A stretch of DNA of 64,000 nt from Rhodovibrio salinarum DSM 9154 (GTDB taxonomy: Bacteria > Pseudomonadota > Alphaproteobacteria > Kiloniellales > Rhodovibrionaceae): positions 1 to 64,000 of the forward strand of contig NZ_KI911559.1 in assembly GCF_000515255.1 (NCBI RefSeq), read 5' to 3'. The translations under genes were made by a program, and so were the position numbers. The notes under the pieces are model-generated. The model made no database searches, was not told where the DNA came from, and saw only the letters and a program-made list of their open reading frames with translations. Shown here in pieces: positions 44,143-52,360 of this stretch; within the stretch, counting starts at the first letter, position 1; each line of letters begins with the position of its first letter.

Positions 44143-44775
44143 TTAGCGGACCGGACAGCGCACCGGGGCAGCGCCGCCAGCCGGGACGCGGCGGAACACC
44201 GCCATCTGGCTGGAGGTGCCCAAACGCGGGTGCGCCGGGCCGATGTCGTGCAGGCTGGCGCTGTAGCCGTGCGCGGCGGCAACGCGGCCGGCCCAGGTGC
44301 GCAACTGCACGCGCGACCATTCGAACCGGTGATCCGGATGGCGGAAGCGCCCACCGGTGCGGCCGTACAGCGGGTTGTAGTCCGCGTTCGGGGTGGTCAC
44401 GACGACGAGGCCGGGCCGCAGCACGGCGAACACACCATGCTCCAGCGCCGAGAGGCGGCCGGGGTCGATGTGCTCAACCGTCTCGACCAGCGCCGCCGCG
44501 TCGAAACCGGCGAGCCGCGCGTCCGGGCGCAGCAGATCGCCCTGCACCAGCCGCAGCCGATCGCCGTCCGGCAGGCCGTAGGGGTCGAGCGCTGCCTGCG
44601 CCGCCTTCAGTTCGCCCGGATCAACGTCCAGCCCGACGACCTCGCGCGCCCAGTCCGCCTGCGCCAAGCGCAACAACAGTGGCCCCGGCCCGCAGCCGAG
44701 GTCGAGCACCCGCGCCACGCACGCGCCGCGCAGCACGGCCATCACGGCTTCCAGACGCTGGGCATTCTGCAACAC
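44143..44775 (-). CDS. Hen1-like RNA 3'-terminal 2'-O-methyltransferase domain, standalone
   Basis: 210 residues from a GTG at 44775 (GGAG ten bases upstream; other starts are possible). The N-terminus QRLEAVMAVLRGACVARVLD leads into LGCGPGPLLLRLAQ. The Hen1 metal site is complete: ETVEHIDPGRLSALE supplies the E-x-x-E-H ligands and FRHPDHRFEWSRVQL the fourth His, with LVVVTTPNADYNPLY between. In bacteria Hen1 usually works with Pnkp to seal and methylate damaged RNA; no Pnkp gene is in the window. It lies 50 bases downstream of the dienelactone hydrolase gene on the same strand. Confidence 0.78.
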   Translation of the reverse strand: MLQNAQRLEAVMAVLRGACVARVLDLGCGPGPLLLRLAQADWAREVVGLDVDPGELKAAQAALDPYGLPDGDRLRLVQGDLLRPDARLAGFDAAALVETVEHIDPGRLSALEHGVFAVLRPGLVVVTTPNADYNPLYGRTGGRFRHPDHRFEWSRVQLRTWAGRVAAAHGYSASLHDIGPAHPRLGTSSQMAVFRRVPAGGAAPVRCPVR

Positions 44776-44825
44776 GGGGGATCGGCTCCGGTGTGCAACC
44801 ACCTGCTGAAGACAGCGCTGCGCGC

Positions 44826-45599
44826 CTATTTCAGTTCGCGCGCGAGGAAGTCCTGCAAGGCAGCCCAGGAGCGCAGATCGGCCTGCGGGTGGTAGCGTTC
44901 CTGCGACGCCCATACGGTGAAGGCGTGACGGGCGCCGCCGTAGAGCTCGACCCGGTAATCCGCACCGGCGTCGTCGAGACGCCCAGCCAGGTCGGCGACC
45001 GCGTCCAATCCGGAAACGCTGTCCTGCGTGCCGTGCAGGATCAGAAGCGGGCCCTGAACGTCCGCGTAGTCCTGCCCCTCGGGCGTGCCGAGACCGCCGT
45101 GGAAGGACACGAAGCCATCCAGCTCGGCGCCGGAGCGGGCGAGCTCCAGTACCGCGGACCCGCCGAAGCAGTAGCCGATCGCGACCACATCATCGTCGCT
45201 CGCGCCCTCCAACGCATCGATCTGGTCGAGCGCCCCCTGCAGACGCGCACGCATCGCTTCGCGATCCTGGTAGAGCGCGCCGCTCTCGCGCTTCTTGCCG
45301 TCCAGCGTGTCCGGGCGTACCCCCTGCCCGTACAGGTCGGCGGCGAAGGCGGCATAGCCCTGCTCCGCCAGCATCTGGGCGCGCCGGCGTTCATAATCGC
45401 CCAGGCCATCCCAGTCGTGGACGATCAGCACCGTGGGCTGCTCGTCGCCCAGGGCCGTATTGCGGGCGTAGTAGCCCTCGTAGGTCTCGCCGTCGACCTC
45501 GTAGGTCACGGTTTCCCCGACAATCTCCGCCGCGGCCGGCGTGGCCAACAGCGTCAGCGCCGGCACGGCGGCAATGGCGACCTTGTGCGCGAATGGCAT
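44826..45599 (-). CDS. secreted dienelactone hydrolase family protein
   Basis: 257 residues from the ATG at 45599 (GGGAGG upstream). The signal peptide (MPFAHKVAIAAVPALTLLAT, cleaved near AAA-E) directs it to the periplasm. Alpha/beta hydrolase with nucleophile C144 in AIGYCFGGSAV, acid in HGTQDSV and His in GGARHAFTV, the Cys-Asp-His triad typical of dienelactone hydrolases. Many exported members have no known lactone substrate. The chain fits the length of the family. Confidence 0.88.
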   Translation of the reverse strand: MPFAHKVAIAAVPALTLLATPAAAEIVGETVTYEVDGETYEGYYARNTALGDEQPTVLIVHDWDGLGDYERRRAQMLAEQGYAAFAADLYGQGVRPDTLDGKKRESGALYQDREAMRARLQGALDQIDALEGASDDDVVAIGYCFGGSAVLELARSGAELDGFVSFHGGLGTPEGQDYADVQGPLLILHGTQDSVSGLDAVADLAGRLDDAGADYRVELYGGARHAFTVWASQERYHPQADLRSWAALQDFLARELK

Positions 45600-45695
45600 G
45601 ACGTCTTGCCTCCCTTGGATATGGGCTGAACCGGGAGCCCCCGGCGTCTCTACAAGGATGGGCGCCCCGCAGCCGTCCGGCAACGTGTCGGGGTG

Positions 45696-46034
45696 TCAAT
45701 CGGCCGGTTCGCGCCGCACGGACCGCGTGGGCCGCCGGCTCGCCCGCCCGCTCCGGCGCGGCCGACGATCGTTCACCCAGGCAAGCAGCCGCGCATGTCC
45801 CCGGCGCCGGAGCCTGCGCATCCAGCCAACATCATCCGACAAGAGCGCGAGCCCAAGCGGCAACATCCAGATGCCCAGCACCGGCAAAAACCAGAGCAAG
45901 CCGCCGGCAACGAACGCCCCGCCCAACAACCGCCGCGCCCACGGCGAGCGTCCCTGGCGCACCCGCCGGTCGGTCTGCACGACATGCTGCAGAACCTGCA
46001 CGGTCATCGCTTTCAGACGGGGAACGAGGGACAT
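45696..46034 (-). CDS. PGPGW-type small membrane protein
   Basis: 112 residues from the ATG at 46034 (MSLVPRLKAMTVQVLQHVVQ). A hydrophobic double span (GGAFVAGGLLWFLPVLGIWM, then LPLGLALL) is followed by a very basic tail (RRPRRSGRASRRPTRS). This resembles the PGPGW transmembrane family. Function unknown. No strong ribosome site is seen. Confidence 0.65.
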   Translation of the reverse strand: MSLVPRLKAMTVQVLQHVVQTDRRVRQGRSPWARRLLGGAFVAGGLLWFLPVLGIWMLPLGLALLSDDVGWMRRLRRRGHARLLAWVNDRRPRRSGRASRRPTRSVRREPAD

Positions 46035-46341
46035 GGAAGGTCCGAGATAAGAGGTTGCTGGGACAAAGCCCATGGCACTGCGGCAGCGTGCCACGCAATG
46101 TTCACGCCTGGCACGCGCGGCGGCGCGGACCATCCGTCAGCGCGGCTACGTTCATCTTACGACCGCAAACGTGACTGGATCATGGCTTGTCCGGGCGCCG
46201 GCCAGAATTTACATCGACGAAACCGACGTTACCTCGCGATCCCGCGCCAGCACGCGCGGGGTGTTTTTTGGTCGATCCTAGACGACTGGCGTGCCACGGC
46301 CCGTCTTGAGACGACCTGCAACGATCCTTGGGAGACCCGCG
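46035..46341. other. divergent intergenic region with an orphan terminator
   Basis: These 307 bases separate the PGPGW gene (minus) and ctpA (plus). A strong plus-strand terminator sits inside at 46241-46269 with no protein gene before it on that strand, suggesting a small RNA from roughly 46100-46270. No open frame of note. Confidence 0.5.
46241..46269 (+). terminator. orphan Rho-independent terminator
   Basis: CCCGCGC (46241-46247) pairs with GCGCGGG (46254-46260), then GTG and six T residues. It reads on the plus strand, 73 bases before the ctpA start. Either it ends a small RNA or it is a leader attenuator for ctpA. Confidence 0.8.
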
Positions 46342-47649
46342 ATGCGCGCGTTCCTCGCCGTAACGGCCGCGTTCCTGCTGGGCGCCGCCGTCACCAGCCT
46401 GCCGATGACCCGCAGCGCGCTCAGTCAGAGCGACGGCGACGGCCCGACGCTGGAGGACCTGCAGAACGTCATGAAGCAGGTGCAAGGGACCTACGTCGAG
46501 GATGTGTCGCGGCAGGACCTGATCCGCTCGGCAATCGACGGCATGGTGTCCGACCTGGACCCGCACTCGGGCTATCTCGATCCAGAGCAGTTCCAGTCGA
46601 TGCAGGTCAATACCAAGGGCGAATACGGCGGCCTCGGCTTGCGCGTCGCCGAGGAAGAGCATGGCTTTATCGAGGTGATCTCCCCGATCGAGGGGACCCC
46701 CGCGGCGGCCAGCGACATCCAAGCGGGCGATCTGATCGTGGGCGTCGACGGCACGTCGACCCGGCAGCTCGACCTGAGCGAAGCGGTCAAGATGATGCGC
46801 GGCGAGCCGGGCACGGAGATCACCCTCACCCTGCGCCGCAACGAGCAGGAGCCGTTCGACGTCACGCTGGCGCGCGAGCAGGTCACCATCGAGCCGGTAC
46901 GCACGGAGGCATTCCAGCAGATCGGCTATCTGCGGATCACCCGCTTCAACGAGCATGCGGGCGAAGCTGTCTCGAAGGCGATCGACACGCTGCGCGAGGA
47001 CAAAATCGACGGGCCGATGCGCGGCCTCGTGCTTGACCTGCGCAACAACCCCGGCGGTCTGCTGAAGCAGGCGATCAAGGTTTCCGACGCCTTCCTCGAC
47101 GACAAGGAGGTCGTGTCCGCCCGCGGACGTGGCGGCAGCGTCTCCAAGAGCTACGCCAGCCAGGCCGGGCGGCAGGTCGGCGACATCCCGATCGTGGTAC
47201 TGATCAACGCCGGCTCCGCCTCGGCCAGCGAGATCGTCGCCGGCGCGCTGCGCGACCACGACCGGGCGATCGTGATGGGCACCCGCAGCTTCGGCAAGGG
47301 CTCCATCCAGACGGTCAAGCCGCTGGAGAGCGGCGGCGCGCTGCGTCTCACCACCGCGCGCTACTACACGCCCAGCGGCGACAGCATCCAGGCCGAAGGC
47401 ATCGCGCCGGACATCCAAGTCGCCCAGGCGAAGATCACCAAACAGACCCCCAGCCGGAGCCTGCGCGAGCAGGACCTGCGTGGCGCCCTGGACAACGACG
47501 AGTCGGGTGGCGGCGACCAGCAGGCCGAGTCCGGGCAGTCCGAGGACTCGGAAGACGGCGAAACCGACCGTCTGGCCAAGGACTACCAGCTCAACCGCGC
47601 CGTGACGCTGCTGCGGGGTGTGGCGTTGATGGAGCAGAAGGCGCGGTAG
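46342..47649 (+). CDS. ctpA: S41 family carboxy-terminal processing peptidase
   Basis: 435 residues from the ATG at 46342 (GGGAGA upstream). A signal peptide or anchor (RAFLAVTAAFLLGAAVTSLP) puts it in the periplasm. Order: N-terminal helical part, PDZ domain (about 90-170, GEYGGLGLRVAEEEHGFIEV), then the protease core with VLDLRNNPGGLLKQAI, catalytic S294 (NAGSASASEIVAG) and K319 (TRSFGKGSIQTV), 25 residues apart as in CtpA. The C-terminus is acidic. It trims or degrades periplasmic and envelope proteins. Confidence 0.94.
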   Translation: MRAFLAVTAAFLLGAAVTSLPMTRSALSQSDGDGPTLEDLQNVMKQVQGTYVEDVSRQDLIRSAIDGMVSDLDPHSGYLDPEQFQSMQVNTKGEYGGLGLRVAEEEHGFIEVISPIEGTPAAASDIQAGDLIVGVDGTSTRQLDLSEAVKMMRGEPGTEITLTLRRNEQEPFDVTLAREQVTIEPVRTEAFQQIGYLRITRFNEHAGEAVSKAIDTLREDKIDGPMRGLVLDLRNNPGGLLKQAIKVSDAFLDDKEVVSARGRGGSVSKSYASQAGRQVGDIPIVVLINAGSASASEIVAGALRDHDRAIVMGTRSFGKGSIQTVKPLESGGALRLTTARYYTPSGDSIQAEGIAPDIQVAQAKITKQTPSRSLREQDLRGALDNDESGGGDQQAESGQSEDSEDGETDRLAKDYQLNRAVTLLRGVALMEQKAR

Positions 47650-47679
47650 GCGCCCCTTCTCCCGCGAGGAGATAGAACA

Positions 47680-47726
47680 GGCGAGGGCGGAACGCCTTGG
47701 CTCTCCCCAAGAGTCCCGCCCTCGCC
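47680..47726. repeat. nested intergenic palindrome
   Basis: GGCGAGGGCGG (47680-47690) pairs perfectly with CCGCCCTCGCC (47716-47726), with an inner CTTGG/CCAAG stem. Flanking cttctcccgcgagg and ccttcgcggaagag are loosely complementary as well. It lies between convergent ctpA and the MlaC-like gene, so it may act as a two-way terminator. It has the look of the C/G-rich palindromic repeats found between genes. Confidence 0.6.
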
Positions 47727-47745
47727 TTCGCGGAAGAGGGTATAG

Positions 47746-48450
47746 CTAGTTTTGCGCCCAGTTCGGGGCGCTATCGGATTGCAGGCGGCTTTCCAGCTTG
47801 GCGAGCAAGGCTTCGACCCGGCCGCCATTCTGCTCGATCACGCTGGCATACTCGCTGCGCAGCGTGATCGCCATGGAGACCCCCTCGGCCATGATGTCGA
47901 CGATCTGGTAGCCCCCATCGCCGGTCGGACGAACCCGCCAGGCGAGTTTGACCGGGGCACGGTCGGGCACGTCGACACGGGTGATCACGCGCGCAATGCC
48001 CTGGGCCTGCGGGTCCGCGATCGCCCGGTCGATCGTCACCTGGTCCATCGAGAGGTGCTGGAAGGTAGGCAGGAAGCGCGTCAGCGCGACTTCGCGCAGC
48101 AGGGCCATGAAACGCTCCCGCTGGTCCTCGCTCGCCACGCGCCAATAGCGCCCCAGCACGAAACGCGCCAGTTCGCGTCCGGCGAAATTCTCCTTCAGGA
48201 GCCGGCGTCCGCGCTCGGCCCGCTGCTCGGGGCTGATGTCCTGGGCGCTCAACTGGTCGATCGCAGTGCGCGACAGCTCGGTGATATAGTTCGCCGCGCC
48301 CTCAGCCAGTGCGTCGTCGCTCTGCGCCGCATGAACGCTGCCAGAGCCGGAGAAGCCAAGCAGCAGCGCCACGAACCCGGCCGCAAAGGTGCACAGCAGA
48401 TTGCGCCGGCACAGTCCCGCAACTCGGTGCACGCCATCCTGAATCGTCAT
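47746..48450 (-). CDS. MlaC-like phospholipid/lipid-binding periplasmic protein
   Basis: 234 residues from the ATG at 48450. A signal sequence (LLCTFAAGFVALLLGFSGSG, ending HAA) precedes the MlaC/Ttg2D domain: NYITELSRTAIDQL, then RYWRVASEDQRERFMALLRE, TFQHLSMDQVTIDRAIADPQ and YQIVDIMAEGVSMAITLRSE. MlaC shuttles phospholipid across the periplasm; HpnM homologues go with hopanoid MMPL exporters. The mla permease genes are not adjacent. It is divergent from the polyene cluster, which has an MMPL exporter but no visible LolA-like carrier. Confidence 0.87.
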   Translation of the reverse strand: MTIQDGVHRVAGLCRRNLLCTFAAGFVALLLGFSGSGSVHAAQSDDALAEGAANYITELSRTAIDQLSAQDISPEQRAERGRRLLKENFAGRELARFVLGRYWRVASEDQRERFMALLREVALTRFLPTFQHLSMDQVTIDRAIADPQAQGIARVITRVDVPDRAPVKLAWRVRPTGDGGYQIVDIMAEGVSMAITLRSEYASVIEQNGGRVEALLAKLESRLQSDSAPNWAQN

Positions 48451-48696
48451 GGGATCGGGTATCCTGTGTGATTGGGTGGCAAGTCGCGCACGACTTAGGC
48501 GTATGCCTGTAATTGGGTCAAACGGGCGGCGACGGCCAGACCGCACACGGTCACGCGTAATCGCCAGCCTTTGTCACGGCCTCGACGCTGCCTCGAGGCC
48601 AGTTTAGACTCCCAAAGACCTACCAAATACCGCCCGCCGCGCAGCGGTCTTTAAACTTATCCGGCAACCTCAACACATGGACATCAGAGGTCGAAC

Positions 48697-48975
48697 GTGA
48701 GCGTCACCGAGCACAGCAAATCTGAACTGGAACAAGAACTCGCGGAAGCGATGGTGCGGGTGCTCGAGCTTGAGGTATCGACCGATGAAATCGATCCCGA
48801 CGCCGCCCTGTTCGGCGAAGGGCTGGGCCTGGATTCCATCGACGCGCTGGAGTTGTCGTTGGAGATCACCCGGCGCTACGGCGTTGAGATCAGGGGAGAG
48901 GACGACCGCAACGATCGGATCTTCGCGTCCCTGCGCGCGCTGGCGAGCCACGTGCAGGAAAACCGCACGAAATGA
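48697..48975 (+). CDS. acyl carrier protein of the polyene cluster
   Basis: 92 residues from a GTG with AGAGG upstream. The phosphopantetheine serine is S47 in GEGLGLDSIDALEL. It carries the growing polyene as a thioester. It is the first gene of the plus-strand block; textbook aryl polyene clusters carry two carrier proteins in tandem, here only one. Confidence 0.93.
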   Translation: MSVTEHSKSELEQELAEAMVRVLELEVSTDEIDPDAALFGEGLGLDSIDALELSLEITRRYGVEIRGEDDRNDRIFASLRALASHVQENRTK

Positions 48976-48988
48976 CCTCGGAATCGAC

Positions 48989-49684
48989 ATGACCGCAACC
49001 GGCGCGGCGCGGCCCGACGCGCCCGAACGCGCCAGCACCCGCACGCTGCTCGCCCGCGCGCTGCTCGCCCTGAGCGCGTTGGTCGGCGTTCACTTGGCCG
49101 TACTCGCCGACCGCAGCGCGCTCGCCTTGGCGTGCCTGATCTGGGGGGTGGCTGCTGCGCTGCTGCTGAACGCGCTCAGCGCGCACGGTCGCAAGCGCGC
49201 GCTACTCGGCGGCTTGGCCGTTCTTGTGGCTGTGCTCGGCGCGCTGCAGGCCAGCGCACCGGCGTTCGATCCACGCCTTGCGCTGGTGTTGCCGCCCACG
49301 CTCGGCAATCTCACGGTCAGTGGCGTGTTCGCCTACACCCTGCTGCCCGGGCACGAGCCGGCGATCCTGCGGGTCGCACGCGTTTCCCGCGGGCAGGTGC
49401 CGGCGGACCTCGCCGCCTATGCCGTCAAGGTCACCCGCGTCTGGGCCATCCTGCCCGCCGCGATCATGCTGGCGGCGCTGAGCGCCTTGGCCCTGGGTGG
49501 GCTCGACGCCTGGTCCTGGATCGCCAACGTCGCCAATCCGGTGCTGTTGGTTGCGACCTTTCTGGGCGAACATGCCGTACGCGGCTGGAAGATGCCGCAG
49601 TACGGCCGTCCCTCGGTGTTCTGGACCCTGTCGGTGATGCTGGACAAGCGTGCGTGGCCGCTGCCACAACGCGGCCATGCATAA
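48989..49684 (+). CDS. membrane protein of the COG4648 type in polyene clusters
   Basis: 231 residues from the ATG at 48989. About five to six membrane segments (LLARALLALSALVGVHLAVL, ALACLIWGVAAALLLNAL, LLGGLAVLVAVLGAL, and others), with YAVKVTRVWAIL and the end FLGEHAVRGWKMPQYGRPSV. The same kind of membrane protein is found between the carrier protein and ligase genes of aryl polyene clusters. Its role is unknown. The stop overlaps the ligase start by 8 bases. Confidence 0.82.
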   Translation: MTATGAARPDAPERASTRTLLARALLALSALVGVHLAVLADRSALALACLIWGVAAALLLNALSAHGRKRALLGGLAVLVAVLGALQASAPAFDPRLALVLPPTLGNLTVSGVFAYTLLPGHEPAILRVARVSRGQVPADLAAYAVKVTRVWAILPAAIMLAALSALALGGLDAWSWIANVANPVLLVATFLGEHAVRGWKMPQYGRPSVFWTLSVMLDKRAWPLPQRGHA

Positions 49685-51077
49685 CGAAAGTGCCCAACCC
49701 GCCGATGATGCCCCGGCCTGGCCGGTCTTCACACCCTACGACCCGGCACGTCCGGCATTTCATACCGATCAAGGTCCGGTCACGCAGGGCACTGTTCTGG
49801 CACGTGCGCAGGCGCTCGCGCGGCGGCTGAGCGCGGACCTGCCCCCCGAAGCGCAGGTCGCCAACTACTGTGAATCCCGGATCGCCTTCACGGTCGCATT
49901 GATCGGCGGCTGGCTGGCCGGCCGGTCCGTCGTGTTGCCACCGGACCGGACCGAGCGCAATCTGCAGCTTCTGCGCGAACGCCTCGACCCACTGGTTGTG
50001 CTCGCGGAACAGGGGTGCACGCTGACCCTGCCGACCCCCATTCATGTCGACACGATCGCCCCAGACGGCCCGCCACCGGCCGAACCGCCAAGCCTGCCGG
50101 GCGACCTTCTGGCCGCGCGCGTGTTCACCTCCGGCTCCACCGGCACGCCGCAGATGAACGACAAGACCTGGGCGATGCTGGCGGCGGCGGGCAAGACCAT
50201 CCCGGCGATGCTGACGCTCGACCGGCTGGAGACGGCCCACGTGGTCGCCACCGTGCCCAGCCAGCATATGTACGGCTTCGAGACGACCGCCCTGATGCCC
50301 CTGCAAGGCGGCGCGGCCGCCTATGCCGACCGGCCGATCTACACCGCCGACGTCGCCCACGCGCTGCATTCGGTGCCGGCCCCGCGTGTGCTGGTCACGA
50401 CGCCGACCCATCTGCGCGCCTTGATCGAGAGCGACACCGTCCTCCCCGCAATCGACCACGTGATCTCCGCCACCGCGCCCCTGGGGTCCGAACTGGCCCA
50501 GGCCGCCGAGCACCGGCTGTCGGCACCGGTGCGGGAGATCTATGGCTTCACCGAGGCCGGCTCGGTCGCCGGGCGGCGCACGCTGGACGGCGACGTCTGG
50601 CAGATGCGCAGCGACTACATCGCCCGGACCGTCCAGGGACCGGAAGGGCCCCAGGCGCTGGTGCACTGCCCGACACTCGGCCAGGACGTCGCCTTCCCGG
50701 ACGTCGTCGAGGTCATGGACGGCAACCGCATCCGCCTCAAGGGACGAGCGCAGGATCTGGTCAACGTCGCCGGCAAGCGGGCCTCGCTCAGCGGACTGGC
50801 GGCGCAGTTGATGGAGATCGACGGCGTGCGCGACGCCGCCTTCGTGCAACCTGACGCCGACACCGGCGCCGGACAGATCGGCCGGCTGATCGCGTTCGCC
50901 GTTGCACCTGATTGGGACCGAGAGGCGCTGCGCACGGCGCTGAAACAGCGCCTGGACCCCGCGTTTGTGCCGCGCCGGCTGATCCTGCTCGACCACCTGC
51001 CACGCAACGCCACCGGCAAGCTGTTGCGTCAGGATCTGGAGGCCTTGCTGGACACCCACCTCGGCCGGCGCTCATGA
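49677..51077 (+). CDS. acyl/aryl-AMP ligase of the polyene cluster
   Basis: 466 residues. AMP-binding fold with P-loop FTSGSTGTP (150-158), an APLG-like and EIYGFTEAGSVAGRR core motif near 290, and the C-terminal lysine K448 in RNATGKLLRQDL. It activates the starter acid (4-hydroxycinnamic-type in aryl polyenes) to load the carrier protein. An ammonia-lyase that would make the aryl starter is not in the window. The chain is a little short of the usual 500 or more residues. Confidence 0.9.
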   Translation: MHNESAQPADDAPAWPVFTPYDPARPAFHTDQGPVTQGTVLARAQALARRLSADLPPEAQVANYCESRIAFTVALIGGWLAGRSVVLPPDRTERNLQLLRERLDPLVVLAEQGCTLTLPTPIHVDTIAPDGPPPAEPPSLPGDLLAARVFTSGSTGTPQMNDKTWAMLAAAGKTIPAMLTLDRLETAHVVATVPSQHMYGFETTALMPLQGGAAAYADRPIYTADVAHALHSVPAPRVLVTTPTHLRALIESDTVLPAIDHVISATAPLGSELAQAAEHRLSAPVREIYGFTEAGSVAGRRTLDGDVWQMRSDYIARTVQGPEGPQALVHCPTLGQDVAFPDVVEVMDGNRIRLKGRAQDLVNVAGKRASLSGLAAQLMEIDGVRDAAFVQPDADTGAGQIGRLIAFAVAPDWDREALRTALKQRLDPAFVPRRLILLDHLPRNATGKLLRQDLEALLDTHLGRRS

Positions 51078-51388
51078 GCGAGCCAGCGCTCACGACCCAA
51101 CTGCGCGTCGACCCGGACGATCCCTGCCTGACCGGACATTTCCCCGACCGTCCGGTGGTCCCGGCCGCCGCCATCCTGGACCGTCTGGCCGCCTGGCTGG
51201 AAACCGCCACGGCGGTGGAAGTCACCGGTGTCGACCGCGCCCGGATCAAGCTGGCGCTGCTGCCCCAGGTCACCTGGCAGGTGCACGCGGGACCGCATGA
51301 TCAGGGCCGGATCAAGGTCACCTGCACACAAGACGACCGCACCGCGCTCAACGCGACCTTTACTGTCGCCGCACGCGACCAACGCTAA
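51074..51388 (+). CDS. hot-dog dehydratase-like protein (ApeI type)
   Basis: 104 residues, one hot-dog domain. The motif LTGHFPDRPVVPAAAILD holds the catalytic-type His of FabA/FabZ-like dehydratases. Start overlaps the ligase stop by 4 bases. In aryl polyene clusters a short hot-dog protein in this place (ApeI) takes part in the elongation cycle with the larger dehydratase. Confidence 0.87.
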   Translation: MSEPALTTQLRVDPDDPCLTGHFPDRPVVPAAAILDRLAAWLETATAVEVTGVDRARIKLALLPQVTWQVHAGPHDQGRIKVTCTQDDRTALNATFTVAARDQR

Positions 51389-51396
51389 AATCCGCC

Positions 51397-52356
51397 ATGC
51401 GCCGCAGTCCGGCCGAGAACACCGACATCCAGCAGCAGTGGCGCCATCTGCCCGAACGCGGCACGCCGGGCATTACACGTTTCTATCTGCACCTGTGCCT
51501 GACACTCGGCCGCACGGCCGCGCGGCCGATCCTCTACGCCATCGCGCTCTATTTCCAGCTGTCCACGCCGGTCGCCCGGCGGGCCTCCCGGCGCTATCTG
51601 GCGCGCGTCCTTAACCGGCGCGCGACGACGCTGGACACCTTCCGTCACATCCTGACCTTCGCCACCACGATCATGGACCGGGTGTTCTTCCTCTCCGGTC
51701 GCGATCGGGCGCTCAAGGTCTCGCTCCACGGCGCCGAACACTTCGACGCCCTGCGCGCGCAGGGACGCGGGTTCTTCCTGATGAGCGCGCACCTCGGCAG
51801 TTTCGAGACGATGCGCGCATTGGGGCGCGCGCACGGTGACCTGCCGATCAAGATTCTCATGTACGTCGATAACGCCACGCGGCTGAACCAGGTGCTGGCC
51901 GAACTGAACCCGGAGGTGATGGCGAACGTGATCCCGCTCGGCCGCCCGGATGCCATGCTGGAGGTCCGCGACTGGATTCAACAAGGCGGCATCGTTGGCA
52001 TCCTGGCCGACCGCAGCACGGCCAACGAAAAGCTGACCAACGTCGACTTTCTGGGAGCCCCCGCACCCTTCCCGCTTGGCCCCTGGCTGCTCGCCGCGAC
52101 GCTGGAAGCGCCAGCGTTGACGAGCTTTGCGCTCTACCGCGGCAACGGACACTACGAGGTCCACTTCGAGCCGTTCGCCGATCCCGTCACCGCCCCGCGC
52201 GGCGCGCGACGCGAGGCTGCCACGGCGTATGCCCGTGCCTACGCCGACCGGCTGGCCACCTATTGCCAGGCCGCCCCCTACAACTGGTTCAACTTCTACG
52301 ACTTCTGGGGCGACGAGCGCCGCAACGCCGCCACGCCCGACAGCCAAGAGGGCTAG
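51397..52356 (+). CDS. LpxL/HtrB-type acyltransferase of the polyene cluster
   Basis: 319 residues. Lysophospholipid-acyltransferase fold with the catalytic motif FFLMSAHLGSFETMRAL (H-x4-E), then ILADRSTANEKLTNVDFLGA. It would esterify the polyene onto a sugar or lipid acceptor at the inner membrane. In the enterobacterial cluster the acyltransferase is fused to a GT2 domain; here the GT2 is a separate gene on the opposite strand (58535-59395). Confidence 0.9.
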   Translation: MRRSPAENTDIQQQWRHLPERGTPGITRFYLHLCLTLGRTAARPILYAIALYFQLSTPVARRASRRYLARVLNRRATTLDTFRHILTFATTIMDRVFFLSGRDRALKVSLHGAEHFDALRAQGRGFFLMSAHLGSFETMRALGRAHGDLPIKILMYVDNATRLNQVLAELNPEVMANVIPLGRPDAMLEVRDWIQQGGIVGILADRSTANEKLTNVDFLGAPAPFPLGPWLLAATLEAPALTSFALYRGNGHYEVHFEPFADPVTAPRGARREAATAYARAYADRLATYCQAAPYNWFNFYDFWGDERRNAATPDSQEG

Positions 52357-52360
52357 CCCG

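Noticed and set aside
44776-44913. Longer N-terminus for the Hen1-like protein up to 44913
   Set aside because: It would overlap the end of the dienelactone hydrolase gene and reads as low-complexity; the GTG at 44775 has GGAG upstream.
49464-51059. 531-codon open frame on the minus strand in the polyene cluster
   Set aside because: Antisense to the AMP ligase; no domain, no ribosome site.
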